NCBI GenBank assembly: GCA_963920665.1
Contig: OY987263.1
Span: 37,746,547-37,810,546, forward strand
Direction of reading: 5' to 3'
DNA from: Straminergon stramineum
Lineage: Eukaryota > Streptophyta > Bryopsida > Hypnales > Calliergonaceae
Length of the DNA: 64,000 nt
Part shown: positions 46,458-61,647 of the stretch, in pieces
How the letters are laid out: each line of letters begins with the position of its first letter
How positions within the stretch are numbered: the stretch's first letter is position 1
Translations under genes and position numbers: made by a program
The notes under the pieces: generated by a model
What the model saw: the letters and a program-made list of their open reading frames with translations, nothing else
Database searches by the model: none
What the model was told of the DNA's origin: nothing

Positions 46458-49400
46458 TGTCATGTGAGAAGCGAGTCTTTTATTTTCTCGTTGACTTGAC
46501 GTTGTCGAGCTAGGTAGGATTGGTGGAAGGTGGTGTGGAGTGCCATGCAACACGGTTAGCCTTGATGTGAGCTTGGGCCTTGGTTTTGGCCTTGGTAGAG
46601 ATTTCGACACCTTGGTTGGAGACCTTAGTGCCCATGTCTTCGACATGAGTAATTGGAGACTCATTTTTTTCAAGTTGAGTCTCCCACATGATAGAATGAA
46701 GGGTATTTGCCTTAGATTTCCATTCAAGCATGTACACATTCTTTAAGAATGATATACACTCGATTGTTTGTATTCTGTGAGTTTTTTCTAGCTTCTTTAA
46801 GAACTTTTCGTTACGTCTTATTACTTGAAAAAGATATCATTCCATTTATATGTGTATGTGTAGTGAAATTCTACATCTAAACTAGTGCATGAAACGTGTT
46901 TTAGAATGTTTCAAGGGAATTTGCATGTTGTTGGAATTGCAAAGAGCGTCTAAGATAGGGCTCCATAGCCACGGTTTTAGAACTTCTAGGCCTTGAAAAT
47001 GGGTCCTAATGTCATATTAGTAAGATAAGTGAATTATTGGCCTGGCTCACATTAGGGATAAAGTTAGTGGGCCACTTGCAAAAGGACCAATGAGACATTT
47101 GTACGAGATATCCCACTAGAATCATGGGTATCTAGTAGTCATCTTCCTTCGTAGAACATGCAATGTATAGAGCTGGGGAGGATACATGAAGGTGAGAGGA
47201 GCTGTAATATCAACAAAGACTGGAGTGCTAGTCTAAGTAAGGGAGTTTGGAATTTGGAATGTAGAAAATGTACGTGAAGCGTAAGGATGAAGGATTTGTG
47301 ATTCCAATTGTGAAGTGGGCTTATTGATGGACAACATTTTGTTTGACATTGGTATAGTTGATGAGGTAGTTTGGTGTATGCATGATGAGAGGACAATCTA
47401 GGTCTTGAGAATTTGAAGGTAATGAAGTGCACACTTCAAAAAGGTTGCGGTGTGAGATTTGTGTTGGAAGCTGGTTCATGGTGATTAAGTGGTCATGGAG
47501 ATGTTGATTCTGATTTTCTACACTTTGGTTTGTAGATCCGATGATGCACAAGGGCTGTAGTCAAGAAGATTGAACAACTTAGGGCTGAATAGTATAGCTT
47601 CTATTATAATATTCGTTGCAAGGATCTCATCACCATTTTCTTCGAGGGGTGTATAGGGAGGAGGGATTTTATTGTTGGCCTCTTTAGCGACAAATGATTC
47701 CAGTCAGGCGATGCATTAGTTGGGATCTGTAGTGTTGTTCTTTGTTGTGATGATGTGTGTGAACCATCTTGTAAATGGTGCATGAAGGCTAGATATTATT
47801 GACTTTTACAAGTTTGTAGAGAAATGACAATTTGCTAGAGATTGGAGTTTGAAATACTAGAGGCACAGTTAGGAGAGCGCTATGAGAGTTGCATGACATC
47901 GGAGCTACCAAATGTCGCTAAGGAATGCTAGGAACCTCGAGGGCTCAGGAGTTTGAATTTGTGACTCGTGATCATTGGTGAGTAAGGGGTTGTGATAAGT
48001 GATAGCCAATAATCCAAGGGTTTGTGACCGGTTTAGTCAGTCACCTAGGTTTGCATTGCTTGCTCCATGGGGACTTAAGACCCCAATTTTGTAAAAAAAA
48101 GGGGCTTTTCTTTTGAAATTGAAGTTTATTTAGAGAGTTAAGTGGATGTTGTGTTTAGGGGGGCCTAGAGAAGTTTTGGGTACACTTTTGGTACAAAGTC
48201 ACCTAAACCCTAAAATTTCAGCACACCTAAGTTGGACTAAAAACATATTTGGACTTTTCAAAATCCAAATTTACCTTTAAAAATGGAGTGCTAGGGATTA
48301 GTTGATTCCATCTAGGGATTTTGAAGGTAGTTTAAGGTAGTTGTGAAGTTTGGGGGAGGTTTACGAAATTTTGACTTAAAATTTCAGCTCACATATGTTG
48401 ATCCGAAAACCTAATTTACAAGTTCAAATCTAAGATTTGACGTTGAAGTCTAATTTTATGGATTAGATAGGACTCGTGGGGTTATTGAGTGCAATTGAGA
48501 GTGTGTTTGGGCATTCAAATACTTCAATTCCGTCTGATTAGGCCAATGGGGGTTGGAGGGTTATAGACTTATAGTGAGAGATTTGTTGAGGGTGCACGAT
48601 TTTTGTGCCTTCAATTCATTAGTGAGGATTAGGTCTCTAGCCTATTTATGGTCACTACCAAGTCACATGCACATGTGCAAACCAATGATGGTGCTCTATC
48701 AGAGTCACCACAACCTCCACGACAATGCACTCGACTAGTACACATGCTTAGAATAGTACCCACACCTATTGCTACGTATAGGCAATTTTGTCATCTTGCT
48801 AACAAAGCACGTTAAGATTTAGGACATCCAGATGGTCAAGCACATTGGCTTATGCAAGCAACACATATTATTCACTTGCTTCACTTCATTTGAGTTCACT
48901 TACCACTACAAGGTGTGCAACATGATGATGCAAGATTTTGGGAAATTTGGGAGATGAGGCTGACACATGCATAACAGTGTAGTAAGCATTAGCTTGGCAT
49001 GGCATGCCATATATTGTTTGTAGATCTAAATCCAGTTGTCACATTATAATATTGGGGTGAACACAGTAATAAGGTCCTTTAGTATCTTTCACAGGTAGAA
49101 AATTGTGTGTAATTTTAAATGGGGTTATTAAAGTGGGGGAGTTTGAGATCAACTAGGACCGTATGTTAGGTTTGCAAGTTGATTCTCTCTAGGTGATAGG
49201 TGTAATTTTCATACTACCATGACACTTTTGTGTGGGTGTTGACTAGATCTAGATAGTTTTTTAGTTCTAATTTGGATGGATTTGGCGGTGTATGTGCCAA
49301 ACATCTTTGTTATATGAGATTTGGTAATTTGATCCAGGGTTGACGAAAGTGAGTGTCCTAGGCAAAATCGTGTCTAAAAATCGGTTGTTTGGCCGTCCAG

Positions 49401-50299
49401 ACGCACGGACTCCGTGAACACTGCATCTCTAGTGGGTAAAAAACACCGTCCACAAATTTGCCTTGGGTAAATGCGGTCGGGCGGATTGGCGGACGGCTAA
49501 TGGCTAGTGGCTAGTGGCGGATGTGTAGAGGTCTAGAGGGAGACACGTAGCAACCCTAAAGGCCTAAACCAACCGCGGGTTGGGGCGAGGGCTTAGAATC
49601 CCCAAAAGGCTTAATAAGAGTGCAACGAATCCAACCTTTAACATCCAAAAAGAAGTCATGATGACCTTCGAGTCTTCGAGGCATCTTCGAGCAATACTTG
49701 GAAGGTATTGGTTTTCTATGGAGGTCTTGAGTTCAATCCCCAATGAGATCATTTGGGTTGGTTTTGGTAGCCAACCTTAATAAGAAAAAAAAATAGGAAA
49801 ACGTCAAGTCGGTTCCCTGTTGTATGTGGGAGGGAAATTCATTTAATTCTAAAGGTTTAGGAGATGGACCTAGAGGATTTGGAGGGTTAGTATTGAATTT
49901 TTGAAAATTCAAAATCCTCTTCACTTTGAAAATTATCAAATCTATGATTCTATGACAATCATGAAGTCAAAATTGTTGCATTATATATGTATCTTACAAT
50001 GTATCATGCTTCATACAAAGAAAGAGGAACACAATCAATTTTAGAGGGACTTCTTCTTGGTTTTGCAATTCAAAAAAATGTAATCATATTTTTAACAACA
50101 ATAAGCAAACTTCAATTGCAATGAAAGCTTCAAACAATCAATTGCCATTACATGCTCGATGTATCATCAGCACTTAAACACCTAAGCCTACATCCCTTGA
50201 ATCTCTAAGGCTTGTAATCACTATCTCCTTTCACCTTAGCCCCGCTATTGTCACATCTAGTTCCCCATCCGTCGTCTTCATTGCTAGATGTCTTTTCCA
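46458..50299. other. Non-coding stretch, second copy, with GTCCGCC island at 49373-49573
   Basis: Second copy of 10575-14416; no supported gene. Confidence 0.4.
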
Positions 50300-51343
50300 T
50301 TAGGGTTGCATTATTCTTTTTTTATGAGCTTTGATGGAGTCTTCAACCTTTGATATCTCTACTTTTGGCGCTCCTTGAATAATTAACTCCATTGCATTCA
50401 AAGACTGCGATGTTTGGCCTAATGATTTCAAGGAATGGTGTGGTGGATGGCCCCGATGTTGAACAAACATTGAAGCCAATGTCTCATCTTTATCATCATC
50501 GGTACATGATAAAATGATTTGACTTGGATTGCCTTCGGAACCCATCTCTTTCATAGGAGACAAATGTCTTTTTCCAAGCCATGATTTCCTTGAACCATCC
50601 AATGTCATGGCATCGATTTTAAATAGTGCACGTGGAGGAGCCCTACGTGGTGGTTCGGGAGAATCTTCCATGAGGTGCATTTTGCCAACACCATTGTTGA
50701 CAAAAATTGGGCTGCCTGACTCCATTGAACGTGCTTCAACATTGTCTTGTACTTTGTGTGGTTTGGCATTTCCAATATTTGCTTCCCCACATTTCTTGCT
50801 TGCCAATATCACTATTGACGCACCAATTGCATTGCACACATTCATCTGAACATTCATCTCACATCCTCCCTTGTCTACATGTTGGTCATTTTTTTCTACC
50901 ACCATTATCGTGGATGGAGCATTAGAAATGGGAATCACTTCATCCTTTTCAAGACTCCCATCATTCGCAATTGTTGTCCTATTGGTCACCCTTATCTCTA
51001 CATATGTATCCTCCATGTTTGGTAGAAAATTTTTGCTACTCATGAATCCGGTTCCATCCACAAATCTAGCTATCGAAGTTACATCATCATCAAGCCTGCA
51101 ATCGTCCTCATCTGATCGAAACTCATACATGTCTCCATCCTTGACTCCGAAGTCTTCATTGTTTTGATCCCCACTCTCCACCCTGTAGGAGCAACTGACA
51201 CTTAAAGCAACAGTAGCACATCCAACTTGACACCAAAGGAGAATAGAAGTGATAGCAAATGAGAAGCCCATCTGCCAATATACTCGTCTGCCACCAAATC
51301 TAAAAAACGTCCATCCTGAAGCGGCCCTGAACCTACGGTCCAT
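50300..51343 (-). CDS. Hypothetical protein, 347 codons, second copy
   Basis: Identical translation to 14417-15460. The identity says nothing about selection because non-coding DNA around it is also identical. Confidence 0.35.
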   Translation of the reverse strand: MDRRFRAASGWTFFRFGGRRVYWQMGFSFAITSILLWCQVGCATVALSVSCSYRVESGDQNNEDFGVKDGDMYEFRSDEDDCRLDDDVTSIARFVDGTGFMSSKNFLPNMEDTYVEIRVTNRTTIANDGSLEKDEVIPISNAPSTIMVVEKNDQHVDKGGCEMNVQMNVCNAIGASIVILASKKCGEANIGNAKPHKVQDNVEARSMESGSPIFVNNGVGKMHLMEDSPEPPRRAPPRALFKIDAMTLDGSRKSWLGKRHLSPMKEMGSEGNPSQIILSCTDDDKDETLASMFVQHRGHPPHHSLKSLGQTSQSLNAMELIIQGAPKVEISKVEDSIKAHKKRIMQP

Positions 51344-51498
51344 TGCCGCGGACGCCGGTCGACCGCTTTAGTGGCGAACAGGCAGCTATCTGTCCACTCT
51401 GGACCACCACCGGACCTCCCGTCCACCCATCCCGACCGCGGGCCACTCCTAGACCATCTTGTCCACTCAGGCCATTCGCCGTCACCGACCGCATAAAT

Positions 51499-54400
51499 CA
51501 CTACAAGAAAACGGGTGTTTTATGACTACAAAAATATGACTGAGGATGACTGGCGACTATTCGCAGTCATATTTTTGGAGGCCAACTCTTTGAAAAAAAA
51601 TATGACTACAAATATGAATGCTAGTCATGTTTTGGCCTTGTACGTTGCGAGCGTATAGTATATGTTCATTGGGAACTCCAAAATACTTCATAGAGCTTCA
51701 TAGGGAACATATTTGGGGAACGCACAGTCATATTTATTAGTCATATTTTTGCATCAGTCATATTTTGTAGTCATATTTTTATGATAGTCACATTTTTTTT
51801 TCTTTTAGGCAACTTGAAGAAAATTTGGGCGGGAAATATATTTGGAGAGTGCTAAATCATATTTGCTAGTCATAATTTCACTTTAGTCATATTTGCAGTT
51901 ATATTTTATAGTCATATTTTTATGATAGTCACATTTTTTTCTTTTGGGCAGCTTGAAGAAAATTTGGGCGGGGATTATATTTGGAGAGTGCTAAATCATA
52001 TTTGCTAGTCATAATTTCATTGTAGTCATATTTTTGAGTCAGTCATATTTATTAGTCATATTTTTGCATCAATCATATTTTTGAGTCAATCATATTTTGT
52101 AGACACATTTCTTTGGTAGTTATTTTTTGTTTCTTTGGTGGGAGTCTAAGGAAAAGGTTGGCAATGTAAGATGGGTCTTCTATATTTTGTCCCTAGAGGC
52201 CATTCCTTGGAATGACTTTGTTTAATACCTAATAAAAAAAATTATTTTCTTTTGTATGATGTGTCTATTACATAATTAATGTCCAAATAATTTGAGATGG
52301 CACATGTTTATATTTTAATTAATATATTTAAAATTTTTATAGGAATTAGAAAAGGAATAGAGAGGAATAAAACAATTAATAATAGCAGATAATCAATTTT
52401 TATTTGAGTATTTAAGAAAAAATTAGAGAGGAATAAAAGTCTATGGACAAACCAAAGCACCAAGGTAGGACTAAGCTTGAGAATCCAAGATAGAAATCGG
52501 GCTTGCCTTGATTCACTATTGGAATTTGCTGTGGAATTGGTTAATTATGTTAATTGATTGTGATGGCTAATGCGAAGAGAAATCTAATGCATTTAAGCTA
52601 GTAATGTAGATTGAAGGTTGTAGAGTTTAGAAAAATTACTTGAAGATTGAAAAAAATCTAATCTAAAGAGAAGAAAGAACAGTGTGAGAAAAATTCATGC
52701 CCGAGTGGCTATGGAGCAAGAGTACTAAGTGAGAAGTGCGATTTGTGTTGAGAGTCTCTAAGTGTTTGAAGAAGAAGCGTAGGTTCCAAGTTGCTACTCC
52801 AAGCTTTAGACATGATTAGGAGACTAATATGACCCCCGTATAAGGATTTGACTATGTATTAAACAAAGATTGTTGATTATAATACACGTAGTTGATCAAA
52901 TGAATTTTTCAAGTCTTAAGTAGATATTTAGTTATCACTTACAAGATTGATGTCGTTACAATTGTTTGATTCTTAAAGTAATTAGAAATCAATTAGTAGT
53001 AGTAGTAGAAGTCAAAGATTGCAATTCTAAACCATTTCAAAAAATGAAGGAAAAAAACAAAAAATGTTGAAAATAATTTGAAGAAAGTCAAGAGGGGGAA
53101 GTAGAAAGAAATAGGTTGAAAGAAAAGAATGAGATCATATATCTAATTTATATTCCTTGTTGTAAAAGTTGTTATTTAAGTTGTATCCAAAAACACAAAA
53201 AATGTAACAAAAATGGATTAAAGCAGACTTCATGATACAATTACAATATACATGTTGAAGAATAGGGATGTTGTAGAAACAAATTCCAAGGCATGTCCTT
53301 CAATTTGGCACTTAGTTTATTCTCTTCTTGTAGAAACTATAGTTGTGCTAGAAATTAGAGGTTTAAATCAAACCTCTAAGAATTTATTAAATCCAATTTG
53401 GAATTCACGAACACTTCGTTAATTTGTAGAGGATTCCAGTAACATATCACACTTGAAAAAATAGAGAAAAACTATGGAGGATAGAGTATGATGAAATTGG
53501 ATAATCTATGGCATTAGTTTTCGATAAAAAATACCAAAGTTCATCCAATTCAAGTAAAAAAGGAAAGTTGAAATTTAGTGACATTTAGAATTCAATTTTG
53601 AAAGTATGAATGCATTTAAAATTATAGGCTAAGAGAAAATGTTGGATGAAATCTTGAAGGATAAATTAAAAACAAACCTTCATCCATCTATATGTTTTTG
53701 CTAAAAACATTTCCTTATAAATATCTTAACGATTTTAGAATAAGCCTTCAACGTTCTACAACTTAAATTAAAAAAATTTTAAATTTCTCAACTAGGATTT
53801 GGAAGTCTAGAGTTTTGACCGTGATTGGTCAAAACCATCTAAAACCTTTGACTTTTATAGTTTAAGTGTGTTTTAGTTTAGATGTGAATCACTTACAGTT
53901 TATCATTAGAAAAAAATTATTCATTGCTTAGAATACCCATTGAACAATATTTAAATATCCAACTTAGGATTTGAAGTCCAACAACAAAAAATATAGTTGT
54001 GTTTATTTTATCTCAATGATATAAATAAAACACTCATATATATCATATATTGAAGTTTGTTTCTTTTTTAGGAAGGTTCTTCGTAATGTCATATAAGTTG
54101 TATTTATAAAAAATCTCTATAGGGTTGTTTAGAAGTTATAGAATTATTTATATGAAGATTGAGGCTCATTGTAATATACATGGTTGAATTGCAATTAAAA
54201 GATGGTTGTTTGAATGTTTCTACAAAGATATAGACTATAAAAACATAACCCCTTTTAAAAAATTCAAAGATGTTTTTCAATATTGCCTCTATAAAATACT
54301 TTTGCTCTTATATACTTAGTGCATAGACGTAGATACTTTGATTCATGCATGACTTTTTTTTGCTATAACTATAGGTGCTTAAGGCCTTGTAACTTCCCTT

Positions 54401-56841
54401 TATACATTTTGTAGAGTTGTATTGCAACATACATTCACTTTGTAGTAAATTTTGTTGTTAAAATAACTTAATTATTTAGTATAGTCATATTTATTGACTC
54501 GCATGACTACGTCAAGTTGTATGATTAGAGCAAGTCATGTACATGACTAGGGTTTTAAAACCCTAGCTGCCACTTCTATATAACCGCCATTGATTTAGGG
54601 TTTTGAAACCCTAGCCGCCATTTCTTCTTCTTCTTCTTCTTCTTCATTGTTTTTTGTTGCCTCTTATGTTTTGCTTCTTGTTGTTTTCTAGCTCTTGGTT
54701 CTTCTTGCCTCCTAGTCCTTACTTTTTGTTTCTTTTTGTTTCTTGATCTTTGCTTCTAGTTTCTTCTTGTTACCTCTTAATTCTTGCTTCCTAGTTCTTG
54801 ATTCTTGTTTGTAGTTTCTTCTTGTTACTTCTTAATTCTTGCCTTTTAGTTTCTACTTTTTTTGTTTCTTAGTTCTTGATTCTTGTTTGTGGTTTCTTCT
54901 TGTTACATCATAATTTTTGCTTCTTAGTTTCTACTTTTTTTTGCTTCTTAGTTCTTGATTATTGCTTCTAGTTTTTTCTTGTTCCATCTTAATTTTTACT
55001 TCCTAGTTCTTGTCTTTTGTTGCTTCCTAATTGTTACTTTCAATTTCTTTTTGATTCATTTTAACTTGTGTTTCTTGTTTTTTTTAATTCTTGTTTTTTC
55101 TTGTTATTTATTGCATTTGATTGCATCTTAAATTGTATTTTTTGTTGTTTCATGTTGCATCTTAGTTCTTTCTTATTATTATTATTTATTGCATCTTAAA
55201 TCATATTTTTTGTTGCTTCTTGTTGCCTTTTAGTTCTTATTTTCTCTTGCTATTTGTTGCATTCTATACTATTTTATTGCATCTTAAGTTGTGTCTCTTG
55301 TTTTGTTTTGTAGCACCTTAATTCTTACTTCTTTTTGTTTATTATTACCTCTTAACACTTGCCACTTTTTAGTTTTTGTTTCTTTTATTACTATTATTGT
55401 TATTTCTTCTTATTTATTTATGTTTTCTAAAGATATAGTGGTTATGAATTTTTCTTACTTTAAACTTGTGCTTCATATTTTTTGTTACCTTAAATCTTTG
55501 AAGGTTGAGCTATATTGTTCATTCACTAAAAATTAATCTCCTTCATTGTATATGTAGGCACTTAAAGCTGGATTGAAGTTATTGGAGGCTACTTACAACA
55601 CTTGAGAGGCAACTTCTTCAAATTTCAGTAAGAAATATAGGTCCTAGAGCTTATAGGAATATTCACTTATAGAGTGTCATTGTCATATGTTTTGTATTAG
55701 TGACTATTAAATGCCATTGAAAAGAGTCACATTTTTTATGGCATTTTTTCTCTTTAATATGATTGTCTCTTATGCATGTCAAAAATCATATGTACTCAAT
55801 TTTTATTTGATGGAGTCATTTATTTAACTACTAAACCATGTTGATGCATGATTGCAACACCTCAAATTGATTTAGAATGTATGGAATATGATTGTAGTTT
55901 ATAACAAAAGCTACTATAAACCTCAAGTCACCCCAATTACAAATATTACTTACTTGAGTCATATTTTATAATATATCTTAGCCAAAATATGACTTGTTGT
56001 AGTTATATAATGTTCACAATCATGTTATTAATGTGACTATATACTTTTAAAATTATGACTACATTCAATCATAAAATTACAAGTAATATTCTATGTGAAC
56101 TACTACATGAACTAAAATATGATTTACATTAGTTATATTTCACATCAATAAAATTATGACTCATGAAGGTCATATTTCACATCAAGAAAAAATTATGACT
56201 TTCTTGAGTCATTTTTACATCAACATGTAGAGCATATGACTTATAAAAGTCATTTTTCATAATCACAAAAAATATGACTTACGAAAGTCATTTTTCACAT
56301 CAACCAAAAATATGACTCACAAAGGTCATATTCCACATCAACAAAAAATACAACCCACTAGAGTCATTTTTACATCAACATATAGAGAATATGACTCATG
56401 AGAGTCATTTTTCACATCAACAAAAAATATAACTCATAGAAGTCATATTCCACGTTAATAAAAAATATGACTACATAGAGTCATATGCCACATGAACCAA
56501 AATATAACTGAACGTAGTCATATTCCACGTCAGCCAAAAATATGACTACATGGAGTCATATGCCACATAGACTTTTTTTTCTTTTGCCTGGGCAATTCAA
56601 AGAAAAGTCAAGACTTCAAGGATAGTCAACATATACGCCACATAGGCAATATACGGCTAAATTTACCCCCAATACAAATGATTGCAAATATGACTCATGA
56701 AAAATTTGACTAGTCGGTAATGACTAGACCCAGTCATATCGCGCGTCATCTATAGTGTTTTTTGTCTAAGTCATATTTTGAGATTTTACGACTCATTGCA
56801 GTCATTTTTTGCAGTCATAAAACACCCGTTTTGTTGTAGTG
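51499..56841. mobile_element. Non-autonomous CACTA transposon, second copy
   Basis: Same ends, AAT target duplication (51496-51498 and 56842-56844) and length as 15616-20958. The copy arose by segmental duplication and not by transposition, since the flanks are duplicated too. Its pyrimidine-rich interior is at 54621-55543. Confidence 0.93.
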
Positions 56842-56844
56842 AAT

Positions 56845-58487
56845 GGTGGACCTAGTTGTCCGCTCAGGTTGTCCGCCATCGCCAACCGCCCCCGCACTTG
56901 GCTGTCCGCCGTTGCCGAATGACCAGATACAACACTATTCACTTCGATGGCGGCCCTCCCTAACCAGAGTCGACCAACAGTCCTAAAGCATTGAATTTTG
57001 AAAAGCATAGATTCATGTACAAAAAAACCCTCTTGAATGCAAGAACTATCCAATGTAATATTAATGTAAGAAAAGGTAATTCCAGATATTCCTTTTTACA
57101 TTTAAACATGCTCTCCAAACCCTATACCCTAAACCCCAAACCCTAACCCTACAAAAAAAATCTGAATTTTACAACCCTCAATTGTACATATTGAATTTAT
57201 AACATTGCATGAATTTTCAAAATTATTGATGCGATGTGTGGAATATGTTTTACCTATGATTCCTTTGGAGTTTGAAATGCAATCATGACAATATAATGCA
57301 AATGTAGACCTTACTTACTTTGTCATGTAGGTTTTAATTTTTCTTAAGATTTAGCACCTCAATTATCACTTTATTATGAGCCATTAAATAAATGTGGAAC
57401 ATTCAATTGTAACTTGGAGTGTGTCTTCAATTTTTGTTGTCAAATGTATTCATAGTTTAGAACACCAATATGAATATACTAAAAGAAATTATATTATCTC
57501 ATTATTCTATTACAACATTTATCGATGTATAGGATGGTGCTAAAAATGATTCAAGTATTTTAATGTAATGTGAAATGTTGTGGACAAGATTAAAGTAAGC
57601 ATTTATACAACAAAATGAAATGAAAATTCATGTCATACACACTTTGACACTTATACCTATGTATACTTGTGTGCATCCTAAATTGTAAACCAATCATAAA
57701 TTTATCACAACCCCAAAATATTAGAGCTTAGGTAATGTACAATATGATTGACCTTCAAATATGATGAGTCTTCAATTACAAGAAATTAGAAATGGTCATA
57801 CTTCAATGATTACAAGTGTGTTTCATCTCAAAACTTTTTTGCAAATGATTATATAGAAAGGTTCATAATATCATATCTTTTAAATTATAAATTTACAATA
57901 TTGATTGAATTGCTTATGTAGTTATGTAGGCCTAGGATTTTGTAAAATCTTGAACCCCTAAAGCCTTCATGCTTTTTTTTCCATCAAATATTACTCAAAA
58001 CTACCATTTCGAATGCAAAGAGACAAAAATCTTAAAAATTGATTTTGGGCATATTTAACCATAGGAATTTATACTAGACTAGTATAAAAATGTGTGTGAG
58101 TAATCTTGTCATCTAGAAAACTTTGAGTACATATATTGCATGGTATTTGGCTATTTGCATTTAAAGTAAGCCCAAAAAATCTTATCTTTCATCTTGCTAT
58201 ACTAGATTGTTGGGCTTCTCATTTTCTTCACTTTAGATTTTTGGCACTAATGAATTTCATTTTAGAATATCTTGTGTTGAAAAATTTAACTCTTAAATGA
58301 AGAATCTTGATCCAAAAATTTAGAAATAAATCATTTAATTGAGATCACATATCATAAGAGTCCCATATAAGAGTGTAGGGCCTGTGGGATGTCACTTTTG
58401 ATAGTTGTATCAATTTAAGACCTCATGACATAACATATTAAAAATAATTTCTATACTTTTCTTAATTCACCATGTAATGCAAGCTCT
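56845..58487. other. Island B right half, telomere-like run and AT-rich spacer, second copy
   Basis: Second copy of 20962-22604. The CCCTAAA-like run is at 57116-57151. No gene seen. Confidence 0.5.
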
Positions 58488-59436
58488 GCCTATCGCCCCG
58501 TCCATCCACCCATCTCTACAAAGTTCAAAACACCTCTCCCGCTTGTCTAACCTCAACTGCATCTCCAAAAAATTCAAAACACCTCTCCCACCTGTCCACC
58601 CTAAACCGCATCTCCAAAAAATTCAAAACACCTCTCCCACCTGTCCACCCTAAACCGCATCTCCAAAAAATTCAAAACACCTCTCCCACCTGTCCACCCT
58701 AAACCGCATCTCCAAAAAATTCAAAACACCTCTCCCACTTGTCCACCCTAAACCGCATCTCCAAAAAATTCAAAACACCTCTCTTGCCCGTCTGCCCAAC
58801 CACCAATTCAGAAATTGAAAAACACCTCCCTTTCGCAGTCCTGCCCACCTCTCCCTCCCATGCTCCTCTCCATCCGCCCATCTGTCCATCTACTCGTCCA
58901 CCGTAAACCAAACACCAACTTCAAAACTAAAAAACACCTCCCTCCTTCCCGCCCGCCCACGTTCCTCTCTCCATCCGTCCGTCCGCCATAAACGAAACAC
59001 CAACTCCCAAACTAAAAAACACCTCCCCCTCCCTCCCGCCCACCTCTCCCTCCTACGCTCTTCTCTGTTCGCTCGTCTACCTGACCGCTTGTCCGCCTAT
59101 CTGCCCATTCGCCGTAGACCAACGACCAATTCAGAAACTAAAAAATACCTTCCTCCCATGCTCCCTCCTGTGCTCCTCTCAATCTACTCGTCCGCATTGC
59201 CTGTCCACTCGTCCACGATGCCCCTAAACCTAAACCTTGAGAGTTTGGAACTAAAACCTTCAGAATTTGGAACTAAAACCTTCAGAGTTTGGAACTGAAA
59301 CCTTTAGAGTTTGGGACCTAAACCTTTAGAGTTTGGAACTGAAACCTTTAGAGTTTGGAACTGAAACCTTTAGAGTTTGGGACCTAAACCTTTAGATTTT
59401 GGGATCTAAACCTTTAGAGTTTGGAACCGAAACTTT
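58488..59436. repeat. C-rich island with 49-bp array (58525-58783) and 22-bp array (59240-59436), second copy
   Basis: Unit numbers of both tandem arrays are the same as in the first copy, which is strong evidence for a very recent duplication. Confidence 0.85.
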
Positions 59437-61087
59437 GTGATTTGGGGAAAACTTTGATAGGAGTTTGGCCAGCTTATTTAGATCATGAATCATGCAGTTG
59501 CTTCAATCTTTTTAGATGAGAAATTCATGTGATGATTGCTCTAAATTTCAAGTAATTTAATTTAGTATCATCTAGATTGTTGTCATTGCAATGCCCAAGA
59601 CACTACAATACACAATACAAATTTGTCACTAAAGGAGTGCCAGCTTTATCATGCACAATTTACTTTTGCAATTGATGTCACTAACGTCAATGCTTGTTTC
59701 CAATAAATGTTGAAAGTGATTCTAAGATTACATGCATTTTTTATGAACTATTTCAAGTTTTAGGCCACATTAGCGATTTCTCATGATATACTTGGAACAT
59801 GTGTGATTTTGGTTCCCAATATTTCACCGGCATGACCTTTCTTCTAATGATTCTCACGACCCATAGACTCTTTAACCCTAAAAAAATGGTCCTACTTTAG
59901 AGGAATACTACACCAAACAAAGTCTCTTACCAAAAGAAATCTGATGTGAGAAAGTGACAAATGGGTGGGTTTTAAGCATACCCTAAACCCTCTATTGAAT
60001 GCAAATGTCAAAGCATGTATTTTTTCCTTAAATTCATAGATTACTTACAACTGAGAAAACAATTAAATAACTCTTCTAGTGGAGCTACGGTCATGGGTAC
60101 CTCACACTTTTTTCCATTTTGTTTTTTCCTACTTAGAAGCTCACAAGCTCACACTCATAGGCTCACATGCTAGCAACCCTAGAAGAAGACCATTTCATTT
60201 ATGATATGGAATTACTTGGACCTTCTTAGAAATTGTGTTCCAACGATTTCATTGATATTTGAATTATCATGACGACCCGTTAAAGCAATTGTGGTTTTAT
60301 TGTTTTAGTGTCTATACTTATAATGTATCAACTATGAAGAGACGTAATTAGTAAATTCATTACAAATTTACAATGAATGATTTTAAAGTAATTTACAGAA
60401 ATGATTTGTTTGAAAAAGGAAGTTGTATCTTATTCACCTGAAATTTTTGGAAGCAAACATGAAGCATGTGACCGTATTTTTATTGGCATGTAATTTTGAG
60501 ATTAAATTGTCATATGGTTTTTTTAAAGAGAACCTTCTAGTAGCAAATGATTTTATTAATTCAAACAAAATTCTAACGTGATTCATGAAGTGAAATCGAA
60601 AAACAAAGAGAGTGATTCAATTTTAGTGTTTTTTCAAAAAGGTTTAGGACTTTACGGCACTTGGATTTTTAGAAGCCTTTGGGTTCAAAATTTAGACCCT
60701 CAATTTTTTTTTCATTGCATTGTTTTCATAAATGAACAAAGGAAAATAGGAAATTAAGCTCTAAATGCATGGGTCTCAAAATGTATGTATGTCCAATATT
60801 TTCCTAAACCCTAAACCGTAATAAATTTGTTATTTTGGGTACCGGTTCTTTGTATATTTATTAAAAAAATCCTTTGAAATTCTATTGTAGCACTTGAAAA
60901 TGAATTACAAAAATAATTGGAAATGACTTTTCTCTTTATAAATTTGTATAGTGCAATGTTCTTTTTCTTCATTGCTAAGGACTCTTAGAAATGAGCATGA
61001 AATGTAACAAATTTCAAAAACAAAATTACATTAGAAATTCTCTTAGAATAAAAAATTAGAGATAGAGACTAAATTCAGGGAGGCTTA
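59437..61087. other. AT-rich stretch without recognised features, second copy
   Basis: Second copy of 23554-25204. Confidence 0.4.
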
Positions 61088-61388
61088 AGCGAACGGTTGG
61101 ACGGGTTGGTGGACGAGCTCCAGAGACTGCGGACGGGGTCGCGGATGAGCGGACGGGGTAAAAGAAATTACTCTAGGGTAAAAAACCGATTTGCGAATGT
61201 CATAGGACGTCGGGGGGGACAAGTCCACAAACGTCCCAAGTCCGGACACTGGCAATTGTGTCCAGACGCCATGTCAACCCTGCCACTGAGCATGCTTTTC
61301 TACCCAGACAGTACGACATCGAGACAAATATACGTCACACAACGTCTAACAGAGCCCTCGAGATGTCTAGTTGACCAAACGTCTATTT
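61088..61388. repeat. GTCCGCC-rich island D, second copy
   Basis: Second copy of 25205-25505. Confidence 0.4.
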
Positions 61389-61647
61389 GACTTTAAAAAA
61401 AATCATCAAAAATTTATGATTTTGATATATTTAAGTTTCATTTCAATGAAGTGTCTCAATTTAATGAATACATATTACATTCTAAATTTAGATTCATAAT
61501 TATACTAAGATTTTAATTTTTTTGAGCGGTAAACAATGGACTTACAAGACGGGGCGCGACAGGGTATTGACACTTTGTCTAATACGACACGCGACGTTAG
61601 ACATCCTACACGACACCAAAATCCAAAAATATGACCGACAAGACAAC